32,902 nt of DNA, taken from assembly GCA_902806055.1 (NCBI GenBank), contig CADCVD010000089.1, positions 1-32,902 of the forward strand. Reading direction: 5' to 3'. The stretch is from an uncultured Rubrobacteraceae bacterium (GTDB taxonomy: Bacteria > Actinomycetota > Rubrobacteria > Rubrobacterales > Rubrobacteraceae). This document shows, piece after piece, positions 11,647 through 19,810 of this stretch. Both the position numbers and the translations under genes were made by a program. The notes beneath the pieces are model-generated. The model searched no databases, was not told the DNA's origin, and worked only from the letters and a program-made list of their open reading frames with translations. Position 1 is the first letter of the stretch. Each line of letters opens with the position of its first letter.

Positions 11647-11717
11647 TGCCGAATGGTGTAACGGCAGCACGAGTGACTCTGAATCACTTAGTCCTGGTTC
11701 GAATCCAGGTTCGGCAG
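11647..11717 (+). tRNA. tRNA-Gln (anticodon CUG)
   Basis: The cloverleaf can be drawn by eye. The acceptor stem TGCCGAA pairs with TTCGGCA and has the U1-A72 pair typical of glutamine tRNAs. The anticodon stem AGTGA/TCACT encloses the loop CTCTGAA, giving anticodon CTG, which reads CAG. The T stem CCTGG/CCAGG encloses TTCGAAT. The D arm includes GTGTAACGGCAGCAC. The discriminator is G and the 3' CCA is not encoded. It stands alone between the methyltransferase (minus strand) and the phaE region. Confidence 0.96.
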
Positions 11718-12206
11718 CTTTCGAGGTGGTTGCAAGACCGCGACCAAGGCTACGCTCGCCAGGGCTGAGACCGCACGCTTGACAATGGCGCAGTGGCGGA
11801 CTGCTCTGAGGCTCTGCCGCTTCTTTCTACGATCTCGTACTCGACGTGGTTGAAGAACCTGCTTATCTCTCTAACGCCACGTCTTGCATCGTCCGGCGCC
11901 CGAACCGAGCTGCCCTCCCAGTAACCTAGATGTCGGTCGCCATGTGTATCCGCGTAGCACTATTCTCCTCGTTCATTGTGGAAGTTACAGGGCCCGATCC
12001 CTATCCTCGGGTCTCCTTGCCGTTAGCCTTAACGTCCGGGAGCGCTTTGGGCTTCGAAACAGGATGCCACGGATAAGACCGAGGAGGCGGGACCGGTTTT
12101 TTGGGCCGTTGCGAGCAGCGAGTGATGAAACCACGACAGATACATGTCAATATAGTTTCTGAGGTGGCGAAGGAAGCGGCGTCTCCAAGCAAGAAAGGGA
12201 GTGAAG
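11718..12206. other. Intergenic region tRNA-Gln to phaE with possible minus-strand remnant
   Basis: No intact gene. A minus-strand open frame from 11959 to the stop at 11750 lacks a start codon but reads like protein (EISRFFNHVEYEIVERSG); it is reported separately. On the plus strand, TATAGT at 12151-12156 is a possible -10 for phaE, about 50 nt before its start, without a clear -35. AGGGAG at 12196-12201 is the likely phaE ribosome binding site. Confidence 0.4.
11750..11959 (-). pseudogene. Coding-like remnant, unidentified
   Basis: This 69-codon stop-free minus-strand frame has no usable start codon. Its translation has mixed hydrophobic/aromatic content (YWEGSSVRAPDDARRGV, then RFFNHVEYEIVERSG), and many codons end in G or C, as in the real genes here. 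An upstream ATG in another frame (ATGAACGAGGAG) could be the original start before a frame shift near 11930. I do not recognise the family. It may be the tail of a decayed gene or a chance open frame; codon pattern favours decay. Confidence 0.35.
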
Positions 12207-13028
12207 GTGACAGAAGGGTCTGAGTACCGGGCAAGCATGGATCCGACGGGGCTTTGGAGGCAGTGGTACGAGACGAGCTCTAAGATGTGGTCGAACATGC
12301 TGGGGGGTGATAAAGAGGCTTACATGGACCCTTTTGGTCTTTACCGGCAATGGTTCGGCAACCTGCAGGGGGCTCAGAAGCCGTCTGAGGGATCTGTGAA
12401 CTCCCAGGAGATCTGGCGTCAGTGGACGGAGGCGACGACCGAGGCCTGGCGCAGAGCCTTCGGTATGGGGACGGTCCTGGCGGGGCTCGTCCCGCATTGG
12501 GCGGAGATGTCCGAAGAGGTTCGGAAGCAAATGTTCCAGGGGGGCAAACTCCCCACCGACCCGCTGGACTTCTATCTGAGGTTGTACAACGCCACGAGCG
12601 GGCCTCTCTCGAAGATGATCCGGGAGGTCCTTGAAGACGAGTCGTTCCTGGAGAATTCGCGCCGCTTTCTTGAGGGCTACGCGAGCCTTGAGAAGACTTT
12701 CCAGGAGGCTGCCGAGGAGTACTTCGGTTACCTTCAGCTCTCCACCCGCTCCGACAGCACCCGGTTGGCGGGGCTCGTCGTCGGTCTGGACGCCAAGGTC
12801 GACCGCGTGGAGGAGGCGTTCGAGGAGTTCGAGCATGGTTACTCCAGACCGGCTACGGCCGAGAGCGTGGAAGCACTCGGGGATCGGATGGAGGAGTTGG
12901 AGAGGAAGCTGGAGGAGAACCGCTCCGGTCTCGAACGAGTAGAGGGTAAGCTGGATCGGCTGCTCTCGGCTCTCGGCGCCGCTGCCGATGGCGGCTCCGA
13001 AGCGGCCGGCTCGCAGGAGGAGATCTAG
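12207..13028 (+). CDS. phaE: Class III PHA synthase-associated subunit PhaE-like
   Basis: This is the likely non-catalytic partner of the two-component polyhydroxyalkanoate synthase, forming the active complex with PhaC on the granule. The N-terminal 80 residues contain three related Trp-rich motifs (GLWRQWYE, GLYRQWFG, IWRQWTEATTEAWRRA). The middle has PHWAEMSEEVRKQMF and DFYLRLYNATSGPLSK, in the style of PhaE and phasins. The C-terminal 70 residues form a charged coiled coil (MEELERKLEENRSGLERVEGKLDRL, shown here only as the region). The GTG at 12207 is chosen over GTG 12201 because AGGGAG ends 5 nt before it. phaC follows 118 nt later. The TAG stop is followed in the same frame by decayed sequence resembling an E3-binding domain, so the protein may be truncated relative to relatives. 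Confidence 0.85.
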   Translation: MTEGSEYRASMDPTGLWRQWYETSSKMWSNMLGGDKEAYMDPFGLYRQWFGNLQGAQKPSEGSVNSQEIWRQWTEATTEAWRRAFGMGTVLAGLVPHWAEMSEEVRKQMFQGGKLPTDPLDFYLRLYNATSGPLSKMIREVLEDESFLENSRRFLEGYASLEKTFQEAAEEYFGYLQLSTRSDSTRLAGLVVGLDAKVDRVEEAFEEFEHGYSRPATAESVEALGDRMEELERKLEENRSGLERVEGKLDRLLSALGAAADGGSEAAGSQEEI

Positions 13029-13145
13029 GCAATCTACGCGGCCCGGCGTAAGGCCGAGGAGTTGGGGGTAGACCTCCAGGAGGTTTGGGGAAACTGCTGA
13101 AGGCCGGGCTACGCGGTGAAAGACGTGCGCAGGAAAGGGGAACCA
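13029..13145 (+). pseudogene. Decayed C-terminal extension of phaE (E3-binding-domain-like)
   Basis: Directly after the phaE TAG, in the same frame, the sequence reads AIYAARRKAEELGVDLQEVW before a second stop. The +1 frame then gives ETAEGRA, and the original frame resumes with AVKDVRRKG. Put together, this follows the peripheral-subunit (E3) binding domain pattern ARRxAxExGVDLxxVxGTGxxGRVTVKDV. The fit needs the TAG and two compensating frame shifts, so this is best read as an eroded domain. It also occupies nearly all the phaE-phaC spacer. Confidence 0.55.
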
Positions 13146-13146
13146 C

Positions 13147-14211
13147 ATGACCGAGAGAAGCGTCACACCCTCGGGCGGCGAGGACCTGTTTGACAAGTAC
13201 GCCAAAGGGATCAGGATAATCGCCGAGGGAGCTCAGATCGACACTGGCCAGACCCCCAAAGAGGTCGTCTGGACCAGGAATAAGGCCAAGCTCTACCACT
13301 ACGAGACCGATGTTGAGAAGAAGCACCCGGTTCCTATCCTCTTCATCTACGCGCTGCTTAATCGTCCGTACTGCCTCGACCTGATACCGGGCAACAGCTT
13401 TATCGAGTTTCTGGTAAACGAGGGCTTCGACGTGTACCTGCTCGACTGGGGCATCCCGGGTCCCGAGGACAAGGACATGTCCTTTGAGGACTATGTCCTC
13501 GATTACATGCCCCGGGCGGTGCGCAAGGTCCTGAGAATCTCTGGCACCGAGGAGTTGACCCTCTTCGGATACTGCCAGGGCGGCGTGATGGCCGCCATGT
13601 ATGCTTCTCTCCTCCCCGAAGGGCTGAAGAACCTGATCCTGCTAGCCACGCCCATCGATTGCTCGCCGGAGAACTCGGGACTCTACGGGCAGTGGTTCAG
13701 CGAGAAGAACCACGATCCAGACACCATCACGAACGCCTACGGGAACCTGCCTTCGAGGTTCGCCTACGCGGGAACAGCCATGCTAAACCCGGTAACCAAC
13801 TACATCGGCACCCACGTAACCATGTGGGACCTTCTCGTGCGAGACGGCCTCTCGGATTCCTGGCTGGCGATGAACAAGTGGGCCGACGATCCTATACCGA
13901 TGCCCGGGGCTGCTTACAAGCAGTGGGTTCAGGACTTCTACCAGAACAACAAGCTCGTCAAGGGGGAGATCAAGCTGCGCGGCCGCCGCGTAGACCTCTC
14001 CAACATCAAGATGCCGATGCTGAACCTCGCCGGAAAGAAGGACCACCTTGTCTTCTTGCCTCAGGCCGAGGCCGCGATGAACCTCATAGGCAGCGAGGAC
14101 AAAGAGTTTATCGTCCTGGATGCCGGGCATGTAGGGCTGCTGACCGGCCGGGGGGCGAGAAAAAACCTGTGGCCGCAAGTAAGAGATTGGCTAGAGCCTC
14201 GCTCAAAGTAA
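13147..14211 (+). CDS. phaC: Class III poly(3-hydroxyalkanoate) synthase catalytic subunit
   Basis: This enzyme polymerises (R)-3-hydroxyacyl-CoA into PHA at the granule surface. The 354-residue length is typical of class III PhaC. The alpha/beta-hydrolase fold has the lipase-like box GYCQGG with nucleophile Cys143. The catalytic Asp299 lies in AGKKDHLV and His328 in LDAGHVGLL. Other family landmarks are PILFIYALLNRPYCLDL and YLLDWGIPG. The ATG at 13147 is preceded by GGAAAGGGG. It follows phaE on the same strand, matching the usual phaE-phaC pairing, and acyl-CoA ligase and SDR reductase genes follow. All catalytic residues are present, so it should be active. Confidence 0.95.
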   Translation: MTERSVTPSGGEDLFDKYAKGIRIIAEGAQIDTGQTPKEVVWTRNKAKLYHYETDVEKKHPVPILFIYALLNRPYCLDLIPGNSFIEFLVNEGFDVYLLDWGIPGPEDKDMSFEDYVLDYMPRAVRKVLRISGTEELTLFGYCQGGVMAAMYASLLPEGLKNLILLATPIDCSPENSGLYGQWFSEKNHDPDTITNAYGNLPSRFAYAGTAMLNPVTNYIGTHVTMWDLLVRDGLSDSWLAMNKWADDPIPMPGAAYKQWVQDFYQNNKLVKGEIKLRGRRVDLSNIKMPMLNLAGKKDHLVFLPQAEAAMNLIGSEDKEFIVLDAGHVGLLTGRGARKNLWPQVRDWLEPRSK

Positions 14212-14516
14212 TCGAAAATGTCAGAGAACGTCCTCGTTGACGCGATAGACGAACGGATACCTTTCCGAGCGAATCAGGGTGTCTACCTCTGCTCCTGCAA
14301 GAAGTAGCCCGTGAGGTACTCAAGTAGATCCAGGAGAAAAGGCACTGGGCTCTTCCTGCGGCCTGCCGAAGGCTCACCGTTGAAGCTCATCTTCTGCTCA
14401 CCGGACCGACGATCACGGTAGACAAGGCGTGAGGCGCGTGTAGCCTGGTCCGAAAGTTTGGACTACAAAGGTTCCGGCTAAGAATATGTCGCAGGTTAAG
14501 GGGAAGGAGTTGCTTT
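14212..14516. other. Intergenic region phaC to acyl-CoA synthetase
   Basis: No firm gene. A plus-strand 29-codon ORF at 14218-14307 begins MSENVLVDAIDERI, reminiscent of an enoyl-CoA hydratase N terminus, but ends quickly. A minus-strand 35-codon ORF at 14283-14390 reads PVPFLLDLLEYLTGYFLQ. Either may be a remnant or chance. AAGGAG before 14517 is the ribosome binding site of the next gene. Confidence 0.35.
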
Positions 14517-16103
14517 ATGCAAGAACACCAGGAAAAGGTGTACCGGGACGAGCTTACACCGGTAAGCTTTCTCAGGCGTAGCGCCCACGTGTTCCCGGAG
14601 AAGGTCGCCGTGGTGCATGGAGACCGGCGTTATACTTACAGGGAGTTCGAGGAAAGGGTCAATCGCCTGGCCTCCAGGCTGCGCGACGCGGGGCTTCAAA
14701 AAGGAGATAGGGTAGCCTTTCTCGCCCCCAACATCCCCCCGCTGCTGGAGGCGCACTTCGCGGTGCCCGCCTCCGGGTGCGTACTGGTGCCTATCAATAC
14801 GCGCCTGGGCTCCGAGGAGGTCGGACACATCCTCGAGCATTCGGGCTCGAAGATGCTCTTCGTGGACGCGGAGCTGGAGAAGCTCGTGGAGCCGCTGGAC
14901 ACCTCGGGGATAGAGATCGTACGCATCGACGATACCGGGGAGCCCGGTGACCCCTACGAGGACTACCTGGCCGACGGCTCGCCCGAGACGCTACCCAGCG
15001 TACTGGAGGATGAGGAAGAGACCATCGCCATCAACTACACTTCGGGCACCACGGGGAAGCCCAAGGGCGCGATGTACAGCCACCGCGGCGCATACCTCAA
15101 CGCTCTGGGCGTGGCGACGGGGATAGAGATGAACTCCCGTTCGGTCTATCTTTGGATCCTTCCAATGTTCCACTGCGACGGTTGGTGCTTCCCCTGGGGC
15201 GTCACGTCGATGGCGGCGACGCACGTCTGTCTGCGCAAGGTCGAGCCGGATAAGATCTGGGATCTCCTGGAGGCCGAGGGGGTCACCCACTACTGCGCCG
15301 CGCCCACCGTGCAGATCGGTATGGTGAACCACGAGAAGGCGCACCGGATGCAATGGGAGGTGGCCACCGCCATCGGAGGAGCGCCCCCTTCGCCCACGCT
15401 TCTCGGGCAGTTTCAGGACTTGAACATTCGCCCCATTCACCTCTACGGGCTCACCGAGACCTACGGTCCGGCCACCATCTGCGCCTGGCACGAGGATTGG
15501 GACGAGTTGTCTGTCGAGGAGCAGGCCGGCATGCTCGCCCGCCAGGGACAGGCCCACGTGATATCCCACCTCGCGCGAGTGGTAGACGAGGAGATGAACG
15601 ACGTCCCCCGCGACGGCGAGACCCTCGGAGAGATCGTAACCCGCGGCAACACCGTGATGAAGGGCTACCTCAACAATGAGGAGGCCACGCAAGAGGCGTT
15701 CAAGGGCGGCTGGTATCACTCCGGCGATGTAGCCGTCTGGCACCCGGACGGGTACGTCGAGATACGGGACAGGAGCAAGGACGTGATCATCTCTGGCGGC
15801 GAGAACATCTCCTCTATAGAGATAGAGCAGGTAGTAGACAAGCACCCGGCCGTCCTGGAGTGCGCCGTCGTCGCCATACCGGACGAGAAGTGGGGCGAGC
15901 GGCCGAAGGCGTTCGTTGCTCTAAAGGAAGGAAAGGAAGCAACCGAGCAAGAGATCATAGACTTCTGCAAGGAGCGCATGGCGCGCTTCAAGGCCCCGGC
16001 CGCCGTGGAGTTCGGGGATCTGCCCAAGACCTCCACCGGCAAAGTGCAGAAGTTCGTGCTGCGCGATAAGGAGTGGGCGGGGCAGGCGAAGCGCGTCGGG
16101 TAG
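14517..16103 (+). CDS. Acyl-CoA synthetase (AMP-forming), medium/long-chain fatty acid-CoA ligase type
   Basis: This 528-residue ANL-superfamily enzyme adenylates a carboxylic acid and transfers the acyl group to CoA. The P-loop-like motif is YTSGTTGKPKGAMYSHRG (about residues 173-190). The adenine-binding motif is YGLTETYGP, the ribose/hinge region is GWYHSGDVAVWHPDGYVEI with RSKDVIISGGENIS, and the C-terminal catalytic lysine lies in KTSTGKVQKFVLR. The motif set resembles AlkK-like fatty acid-CoA ligases; the exact chain length cannot be read. It follows phaC by 305 nt on the same strand and could feed acyl-CoA to PHA or beta-oxidation. An AAGGAG site lies upstream of the ATG. Confidence 0.92.
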   Translation: MQEHQEKVYRDELTPVSFLRRSAHVFPEKVAVVHGDRRYTYREFEERVNRLASRLRDAGLQKGDRVAFLAPNIPPLLEAHFAVPASGCVLVPINTRLGSEEVGHILEHSGSKMLFVDAELEKLVEPLDTSGIEIVRIDDTGEPGDPYEDYLADGSPETLPSVLEDEEETIAINYTSGTTGKPKGAMYSHRGAYLNALGVATGIEMNSRSVYLWILPMFHCDGWCFPWGVTSMAATHVCLRKVEPDKIWDLLEAEGVTHYCAAPTVQIGMVNHEKAHRMQWEVATAIGGAPPSPTLLGQFQDLNIRPIHLYGLTETYGPATICAWHEDWDELSVEEQAGMLARQGQAHVISHLARVVDEEMNDVPRDGETLGEIVTRGNTVMKGYLNNEEATQEAFKGGWYHSGDVAVWHPDGYVEIRDRSKDVIISGGENISSIEIEQVVDKHPAVLECAVVAIPDEKWGERPKAFVALKEGKEATEQEIIDFCKERMARFKAPAAVEFGDLPKTSTGKVQKFVLRDKEWAGQAKRVG

Positions 16104-16259
16104 ATTCTCGCTCGTCGAGGAGCTATAGAGGAAGGTGCTGGCCGAAGGTCCCGTATGTGAGGATCTGCGGGAAAGCCGTAAGTTGATCCCAAGTGGCTGC
16201 GTAAAGCCCGGGGTGTCTTAGAGCATGACGAACATCTGGCGCGGGGAGTGAGGGTGAGA

Positions 16260-17027
16260 ATGAGCATAGCCAACGTACAGGGGAAAGCCGTGCTAGTAGT
16301 GGGCGGCACCCGCGGGATCGGTCGGGCGATCGGCGAACGTTTTGCGGAGCTGGGAGCCGAGGTCGGTTTGACGGGCCGGGATGCTGACAAGGTTTCAGAA
16401 GCCGCATCGAAGATCGCAGAGACCTACGGGCAGCCGGTCAGTGGGCACGCTCTAGATGTCACGGATCGCGCCCAGATACGCGAGGCCGTGCAGGAGTTTA
16501 AATCTCAGCGGGGTACTCTAGATGTCTTGATCTACAACGCCGGCGTCAGCCCGGTGTACGCGTCGGCCGAAAAGATCGATGAGGAAGCCTGGGATTCCAT
16601 CATCGCCACCAACCTTACCGGGGCGTTCTTGGCGGCGCAGGCTTTCGCCCGCCAGCTCATTGACGAGAGCAAGTCTGGCTCGATCGTTTTTATAGGGTCG
16701 CTCAACAGCATCGTGGGCGACCCGCGTCTGGCGGCTTACACGGCGTCTAAGGCGGGATTGGCCGGGATGGCCAAGACCATGGCGCTAGACTGGGCCCGGT
16801 ACGACATCCGGGTCAATACCGTGGCGCCCGGGTACGTAACAACCGACCTTACGGCAGGTCTCCAACAGAACGAGAAACTCCGGCAAGCTCTCACCGACCG
16901 CACCCCTCTAAATCGGATGGCGGAGCCTGCCGAGATCGCGGATCTAGTAGTGTTTCTGGCTTCGGATAGCTCCAGTTTTATTACCGGAGGTGTTTACCCC
17001 GTTGACGGAGGGTGGACCGCCTGGTAA
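16260..17027 (+). CDS. SDR family oxidoreductase, FabG/PhaB-like
   Basis: This classical short-chain dehydrogenase of 255 residues uses NAD(P)H to reduce a keto group, or the reverse. The cofactor motif is VGGTRGIG (residues 14-21), the NAG motif is IYNAGVSP and the catalytic triad is Ser147, Tyr160 and Lys164 (AYTASKAG). The C-terminal PVDGGWTAW is typical of the FabG group. The ATG at 16260 is chosen over GTG 16248 because AGGG lies 5 nt before it and the SDR N terminus then has normal length. Its place behind phaE-phaC and an acyl-CoA ligase makes an acetoacetyl-CoA reductase role possible, but SDR specificity cannot be read from sequence. It converges on the next gene with 7 nt between stops. 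Confidence 0.9.
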   Translation: MSIANVQGKAVLVVGGTRGIGRAIGERFAELGAEVGLTGRDADKVSEAASKIAETYGQPVSGHALDVTDRAQIREAVQEFKSQRGTLDVLIYNAGVSPVYASAEKIDEEAWDSIIATNLTGAFLAAQAFARQLIDESKSGSIVFIGSLNSIVGDPRLAAYTASKAGLAGMAKTMALDWARYDIRVNTVAPGYVTTDLTAGLQQNEKLRQALTDRTPLNRMAEPAEIADLVVFLASDSSSFITGGVYPVDGGWTAW

Positions 17028-17034
17028 TGGAACG

Positions 17035-17625
17035 TTACTTGCTCTTCTTCGGGTAGAGCCAGAAGGAGAAGAGCCGTGTCATGCGGGGCATCACCACGTA
17101 GGTCATGAGCGAGACCATCGCCAGGGTAAAGACCAGCGTGCGTAGTACCACGGGGAACCCGCCGAGCAGGGGATCGAGCAACATAAACACCACGGTAGCG
17201 AGCGGAAATACCGCGATCCAGGTGACGACCGCCATCTTATAGCGTGGAGGGGGAGGGGCGCCCTCTTTGGAGGGGAGCGTGAACCAGGTCTCGAGGCCGG
17301 TAAGGATTCGTATTCTCGGCTCTTCCTTAATAAGGTCTCGTGATTCGTCGAGCCAGAGGCGGCGCTCCTCGGAGCTCTCCCAGTATTTGAGGTTGCTCGC
17401 GTGGTCGAACTTGAAGACGATCTGGTACTCGTCGTCTTCGGGACCGCTCGGCCGGATGACGTTGGAGCCGAGATAACCGGGGAACTCGTTCGCCGCGTCG
17501 AGGATGCCGGAGATCCAGACCTCGAACTCCTTCTCACGGCCCGGCTTGACGCGACGCGACGCTACCGCCGTGATAGGCGGATCGTCACCGTCTCTGTGGC
17601 TATGGTGTTCAGTCAATTCGTCCAA
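17035..17625 (-). CDS. ABM-domain protein with C-terminal membrane helices
   Basis: The N-terminal 100 residues look like an antibiotic biosynthesis monooxygenase (ABM) dimeric alpha-beta barrel: TAVASRRVKPGREKEFEVWI, FPGYLGSNVIRP and YQIVFKFDHASNLKYWE. Two hydrophobic segments follow (MAVVTWIAVFPLATVVFMLL and VVLRTLVFTLAMVSLMTYVV), then a basic tail. The domain would sit on the cytoplasmic face of the membrane. ABM proteins include cofactor-free oxygenases and many of unknown role; no substrate can be inferred. The predicted TTG start has no good SD, and a second in-frame TTG four codons later is also possible. The two-helix ABM arrangement is a known family layout. Confidence 0.85.
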   Translation of the reverse strand: MDELTEHHSHRDGDDPPITAVASRRVKPGREKEFEVWISGILDAANEFPGYLGSNVIRPSGPEDDEYQIVFKFDHASNLKYWESSEERRLWLDESRDLIKEEPRIRILTGLETWFTLPSKEGAPPPPRYKMAVVTWIAVFPLATVVFMLLDPLLGGFPVVLRTLVFTLAMVSLMTYVVMPRMTRLFSFWLYPKKSK

Positions 17626-18098
17626 AAGAGAAGCCGACGGATCTCACTACAACTCTTCCCTATTAAATCCTAAGTTCTCGTGAGAAACCACCTAACACGT
17701 AACCTTGAGCAGTATCTAACCTGCTACTTCGACAGCTCCGTAAAGCCGCTCCAGACGTTTCTTGGCCGCCTGCCGGGTGGAGAGTTCTAGGGACGCCACT
17801 GCTTTAACTGGCAGAGAGCCTTAAGGCGTTGCCCGTCACGCTAAAGCCGTTGAAAGAATGGTAGAGACCGCCTGGTAACCTGCAAAGTGAACACGATGCT
17901 TGCAGCCGCGTATCTGTGCGTGAGGTTCTGGACCGGATGCAAATTGACGGACCTTCATCGTCGACATGTATCGTTTGTTGCCTTTGAGAGAGTTCGTAGG
18001 CTTCATCGGGCTGCTGGAGCTCCGTAAGCTCGACGAGCGTTAATCCTCTTCGTCGTGAAACTCTCGTGGCGAGGCTTTCTAGGTTATCCGGCGGGCCT
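17626..18098. other. Intergenic stretch with possible minus-strand coding fragments
   Basis: No intact gene. Two overlapping minus-strand frames read like protein. One ends at 17804 with GLYHSFNGFSVTGNALRL. The other (17716-17820) reads ASLELSTRQAAKKRLERLYG before its stop. A single frame shift near 17810 would join them. I do not recognise the family. The rest shows nothing. Confidence 0.35.
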
Positions 18099-18883
18099 TC
18101 AGGGGAGGGAACTCGGGGGGCGTCTCTCGGCGAACGCGGTGAGGCCGGCCTGGTAGTCCTCTGAGGCGAGCGTGGCCCGTATGGCGGCCGTCTCGAACCG
18201 CAAGCCCTGTTCAAGGGAAGTTTCGATCGAGATGTCCACCGCCGCCTTGGCGTAAGCGAGGGCGAGCGGGCTGTTTTTAGCCGTCTCCTCGGCGAGAGAC
18301 CGTGCCTCTCCGAGTAGCTCATCCTTAGGGGTTACCTTATTTACGATGCTCATTTCGAGCGCGGTAGCGGCGTCTATCCTGCGCGCGGTCAGTATCAGTT
18401 CTTTGGCCTTGCTCGGGCCTATGAGGCGAGGGAGGCGCTGGGTGCCCCCCCGCTCCGGGGACTATGCCGAGACCGACCTCCGGGAGGGCGAACGTAGCGT
18501 GGTCGGCGGCGACGCGAAAATCGCAGGCGAGTGAGATCTCGAACCCCCCGCCCAAAGCGAGGCCGTTGATGGCGGCAACGGTCGGTATTTGCAGCCGGGC
18601 GAGGCTTTCGGCGAAGGAGTTCAGGGCGCGGTTGTGCGCCCACCTCTCGTCGGCCTCCATCGCGCGCCGCTCTTTCAGGTCCGCCCCCGAGCAGAACGCC
18701 TTCTCCCCGGCGCCGGTCAATATGAGCGCTCTCACGTCTCCGGCGCCCTCTATCTCTACAAGCGCGCGCGAGCTCCTCGACGATTCTGACGCCAAGTGCG
18801 TTGGAGCGATCGGGCCGGTTGAGCGTTACCGTCGCCACCCGGTTCTCGATAGAGACCTCTATCTCCTCGAATTTACCAAACAC
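18099..18883 (-). pseudogene. Enoyl-CoA hydratase/isomerase, broken by two frame shifts
   Basis: Three reading frames together spell one crotonase-family protein of about 260 residues. The N-terminal frame reads EIEVSIENRVATVTLNRPDRS, the middle frame GEKAFCSGADLKERR through GGGFEISLACDFRVAADHA and FALPEVGLGIVPGAGG, and the last frame TQRLPRLIGPSKAKE to the end. Both catalytic glutamates (GGGFE and LPEVG) are present. The GTG at 18883 has GGGGAGGAG upstream. The first break lies in a GCGCGCGC run near 18770, the second in a run of seven G (minus strand) near 18447 where six would keep frame. Both are slip-prone, so true pseudogene or sequencing/assembly error cannot be told apart. The family would hydrate enoyl-CoA in beta-oxidation. 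Confidence 0.85.
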
Positions 18884-18979
18884 TTCGCTCCTCCCCAGAC
18901 TCGCCGACCCGGAACCCGTCTGCAATTCTCCATCACTCCGGGCAGCCGCACAAACCGATCAAATTTTCCGCAGAGCCCT

Positions 18980-19010
18980 TGATCCTCACGCTGCGTAAGG
19001 TTGTACGCTG
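18980..19010 (+). promoter_or_regulatory. Candidate MerR-type promoter with 19-bp spacer
   Basis: TTGATC is followed after 19 bases by TACGCT, just upstream of the MerR-family gene. An over-long 19-bp spacer is the hallmark of promoters distorted and activated by MerR proteins. The spacer contains the small inverted repeat ACGCTGCGT. Hexamers are only partial matches, so this is tentative. Confidence 0.3.
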
Positions 19011-19022
19011 TGTTTGTAGGCG

Positions 19023-19799
19023 ATGAAGAGGAGAGGAGGGAGCGTTTTGCGGCGTACAAGCTGGAAGGTGGGTGAGTTGGCGCGGGAGACCGGGCTCTCT
19101 GTTCGCGCCCTCCACTACTACGACGAGATCGGTCTGCTCTCGCCGCTTCGCCGGACGGAGGCGGGGCACCGTCTGTACGACGTCGGCGATGTCGCACGCC
19201 TGCAGCAGATCAAATCGCTCCGCGCTTTAGGCTTCGGGCTGGCGGAGGTACGGGACTGTCTGGACCGGCCAGGCTTCTCCTTACGTCGGGTGATCGATCT
19301 GCACCTCGCACGGTTGAGGGAGCAGATCAAACTGCAGCAGAAGCTGTGTAACAGCCTGGAGGCGGTAGCGGCGCGGCTTGGTCCGGCGGGGGAGGTCTCC
19401 GTCGAAGAGTGTGTAGAAACGATCATGGAGGTGATCAGCATGTCAGAGAGGTTGGAGAAGTACTATGCCCCTGAGCAGCTAGAGGAGCTGGATCAGAGGA
19501 GACGTAACCTGGGTGAGGAGAGGATCCAACGAGCAGAGGCCGAGTGGACGGAGCTCATGGAGCAGGTGCGGGTCGAGATGGAGAAGGGTACCGATCCGTC
19601 TGACGATCGGGTTCAACTCCTCGCCGGACGCTGGATGGAGCTTGTTCAGGAGTTTACCGATGGCAACACCGGTATCGAACGCTCTGTCGGCAACATGTGG
19701 CAGCAGGAAGGGACCATCTACGGTATAGATACTCGTCGGATGCGAGAGATGATGGAGTACGTCTCGAAGGCAACCGCGGCTGCTTCGAAGCCGCAGTAG
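19023..19799 (+). CDS. MerR family regulator with TipAS-like effector domain
   Basis: This 258-residue DNA-binding regulator has an N-terminal winged helix (about 14-82): WKVGELARETGLSVRALHYYDEIGLLSPLRRTEAGHRLY (region named only). A dimerisation helix follows (HLARLREQIKLQQKLCNSLEAV). The C-terminal 115 residues resemble the TipAS effector domain, with YYAPEQLEEL, EWTELMEQVRVEMEKG and RWMELVQEFTDGNTGI. From family knowledge such proteins sense bound ligands (antibiotics in TipAL) and activate transcription. It is divergent from the broken enoyl-CoA hydratase gene across 139 nt and may control itself and/or that gene. The N-terminal MKRRGGSVLRRT is unusual, so the start may lie a few codons later. 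A strong hairpin follows the stop. Confidence 0.88.
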   Translation: MKRRGGSVLRRTSWKVGELARETGLSVRALHYYDEIGLLSPLRRTEAGHRLYDVGDVARLQQIKSLRALGFGLAEVRDCLDRPGFSLRRVIDLHLARLREQIKLQQKLCNSLEAVAARLGPAGEVSVEECVETIMEVISMSERLEKYYAPEQLEELDQRRRNLGEERIQRAEAEWTELMEQVRVEMEKGTDPSDDRVQLLAGRWMELVQEFTDGNTGIERSVGNMWQQEGTIYGIDTRRMREMMEYVSKATAAASKPQ

Positions 19800-19810
19800 A
19801 CGCGTCCGGA

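Noticed and set aside
12147-13205. 352-aa minus-strand ORF opposite phaE
   Set aside because: Antisense shadow; phaE on the plus strand has SD, family motifs and the phaC neighbour.
14991-15845. 284-aa minus-strand ORF opposite the acyl-CoA synthetase
   Set aside because: Antisense of a gene with all ANL motifs.
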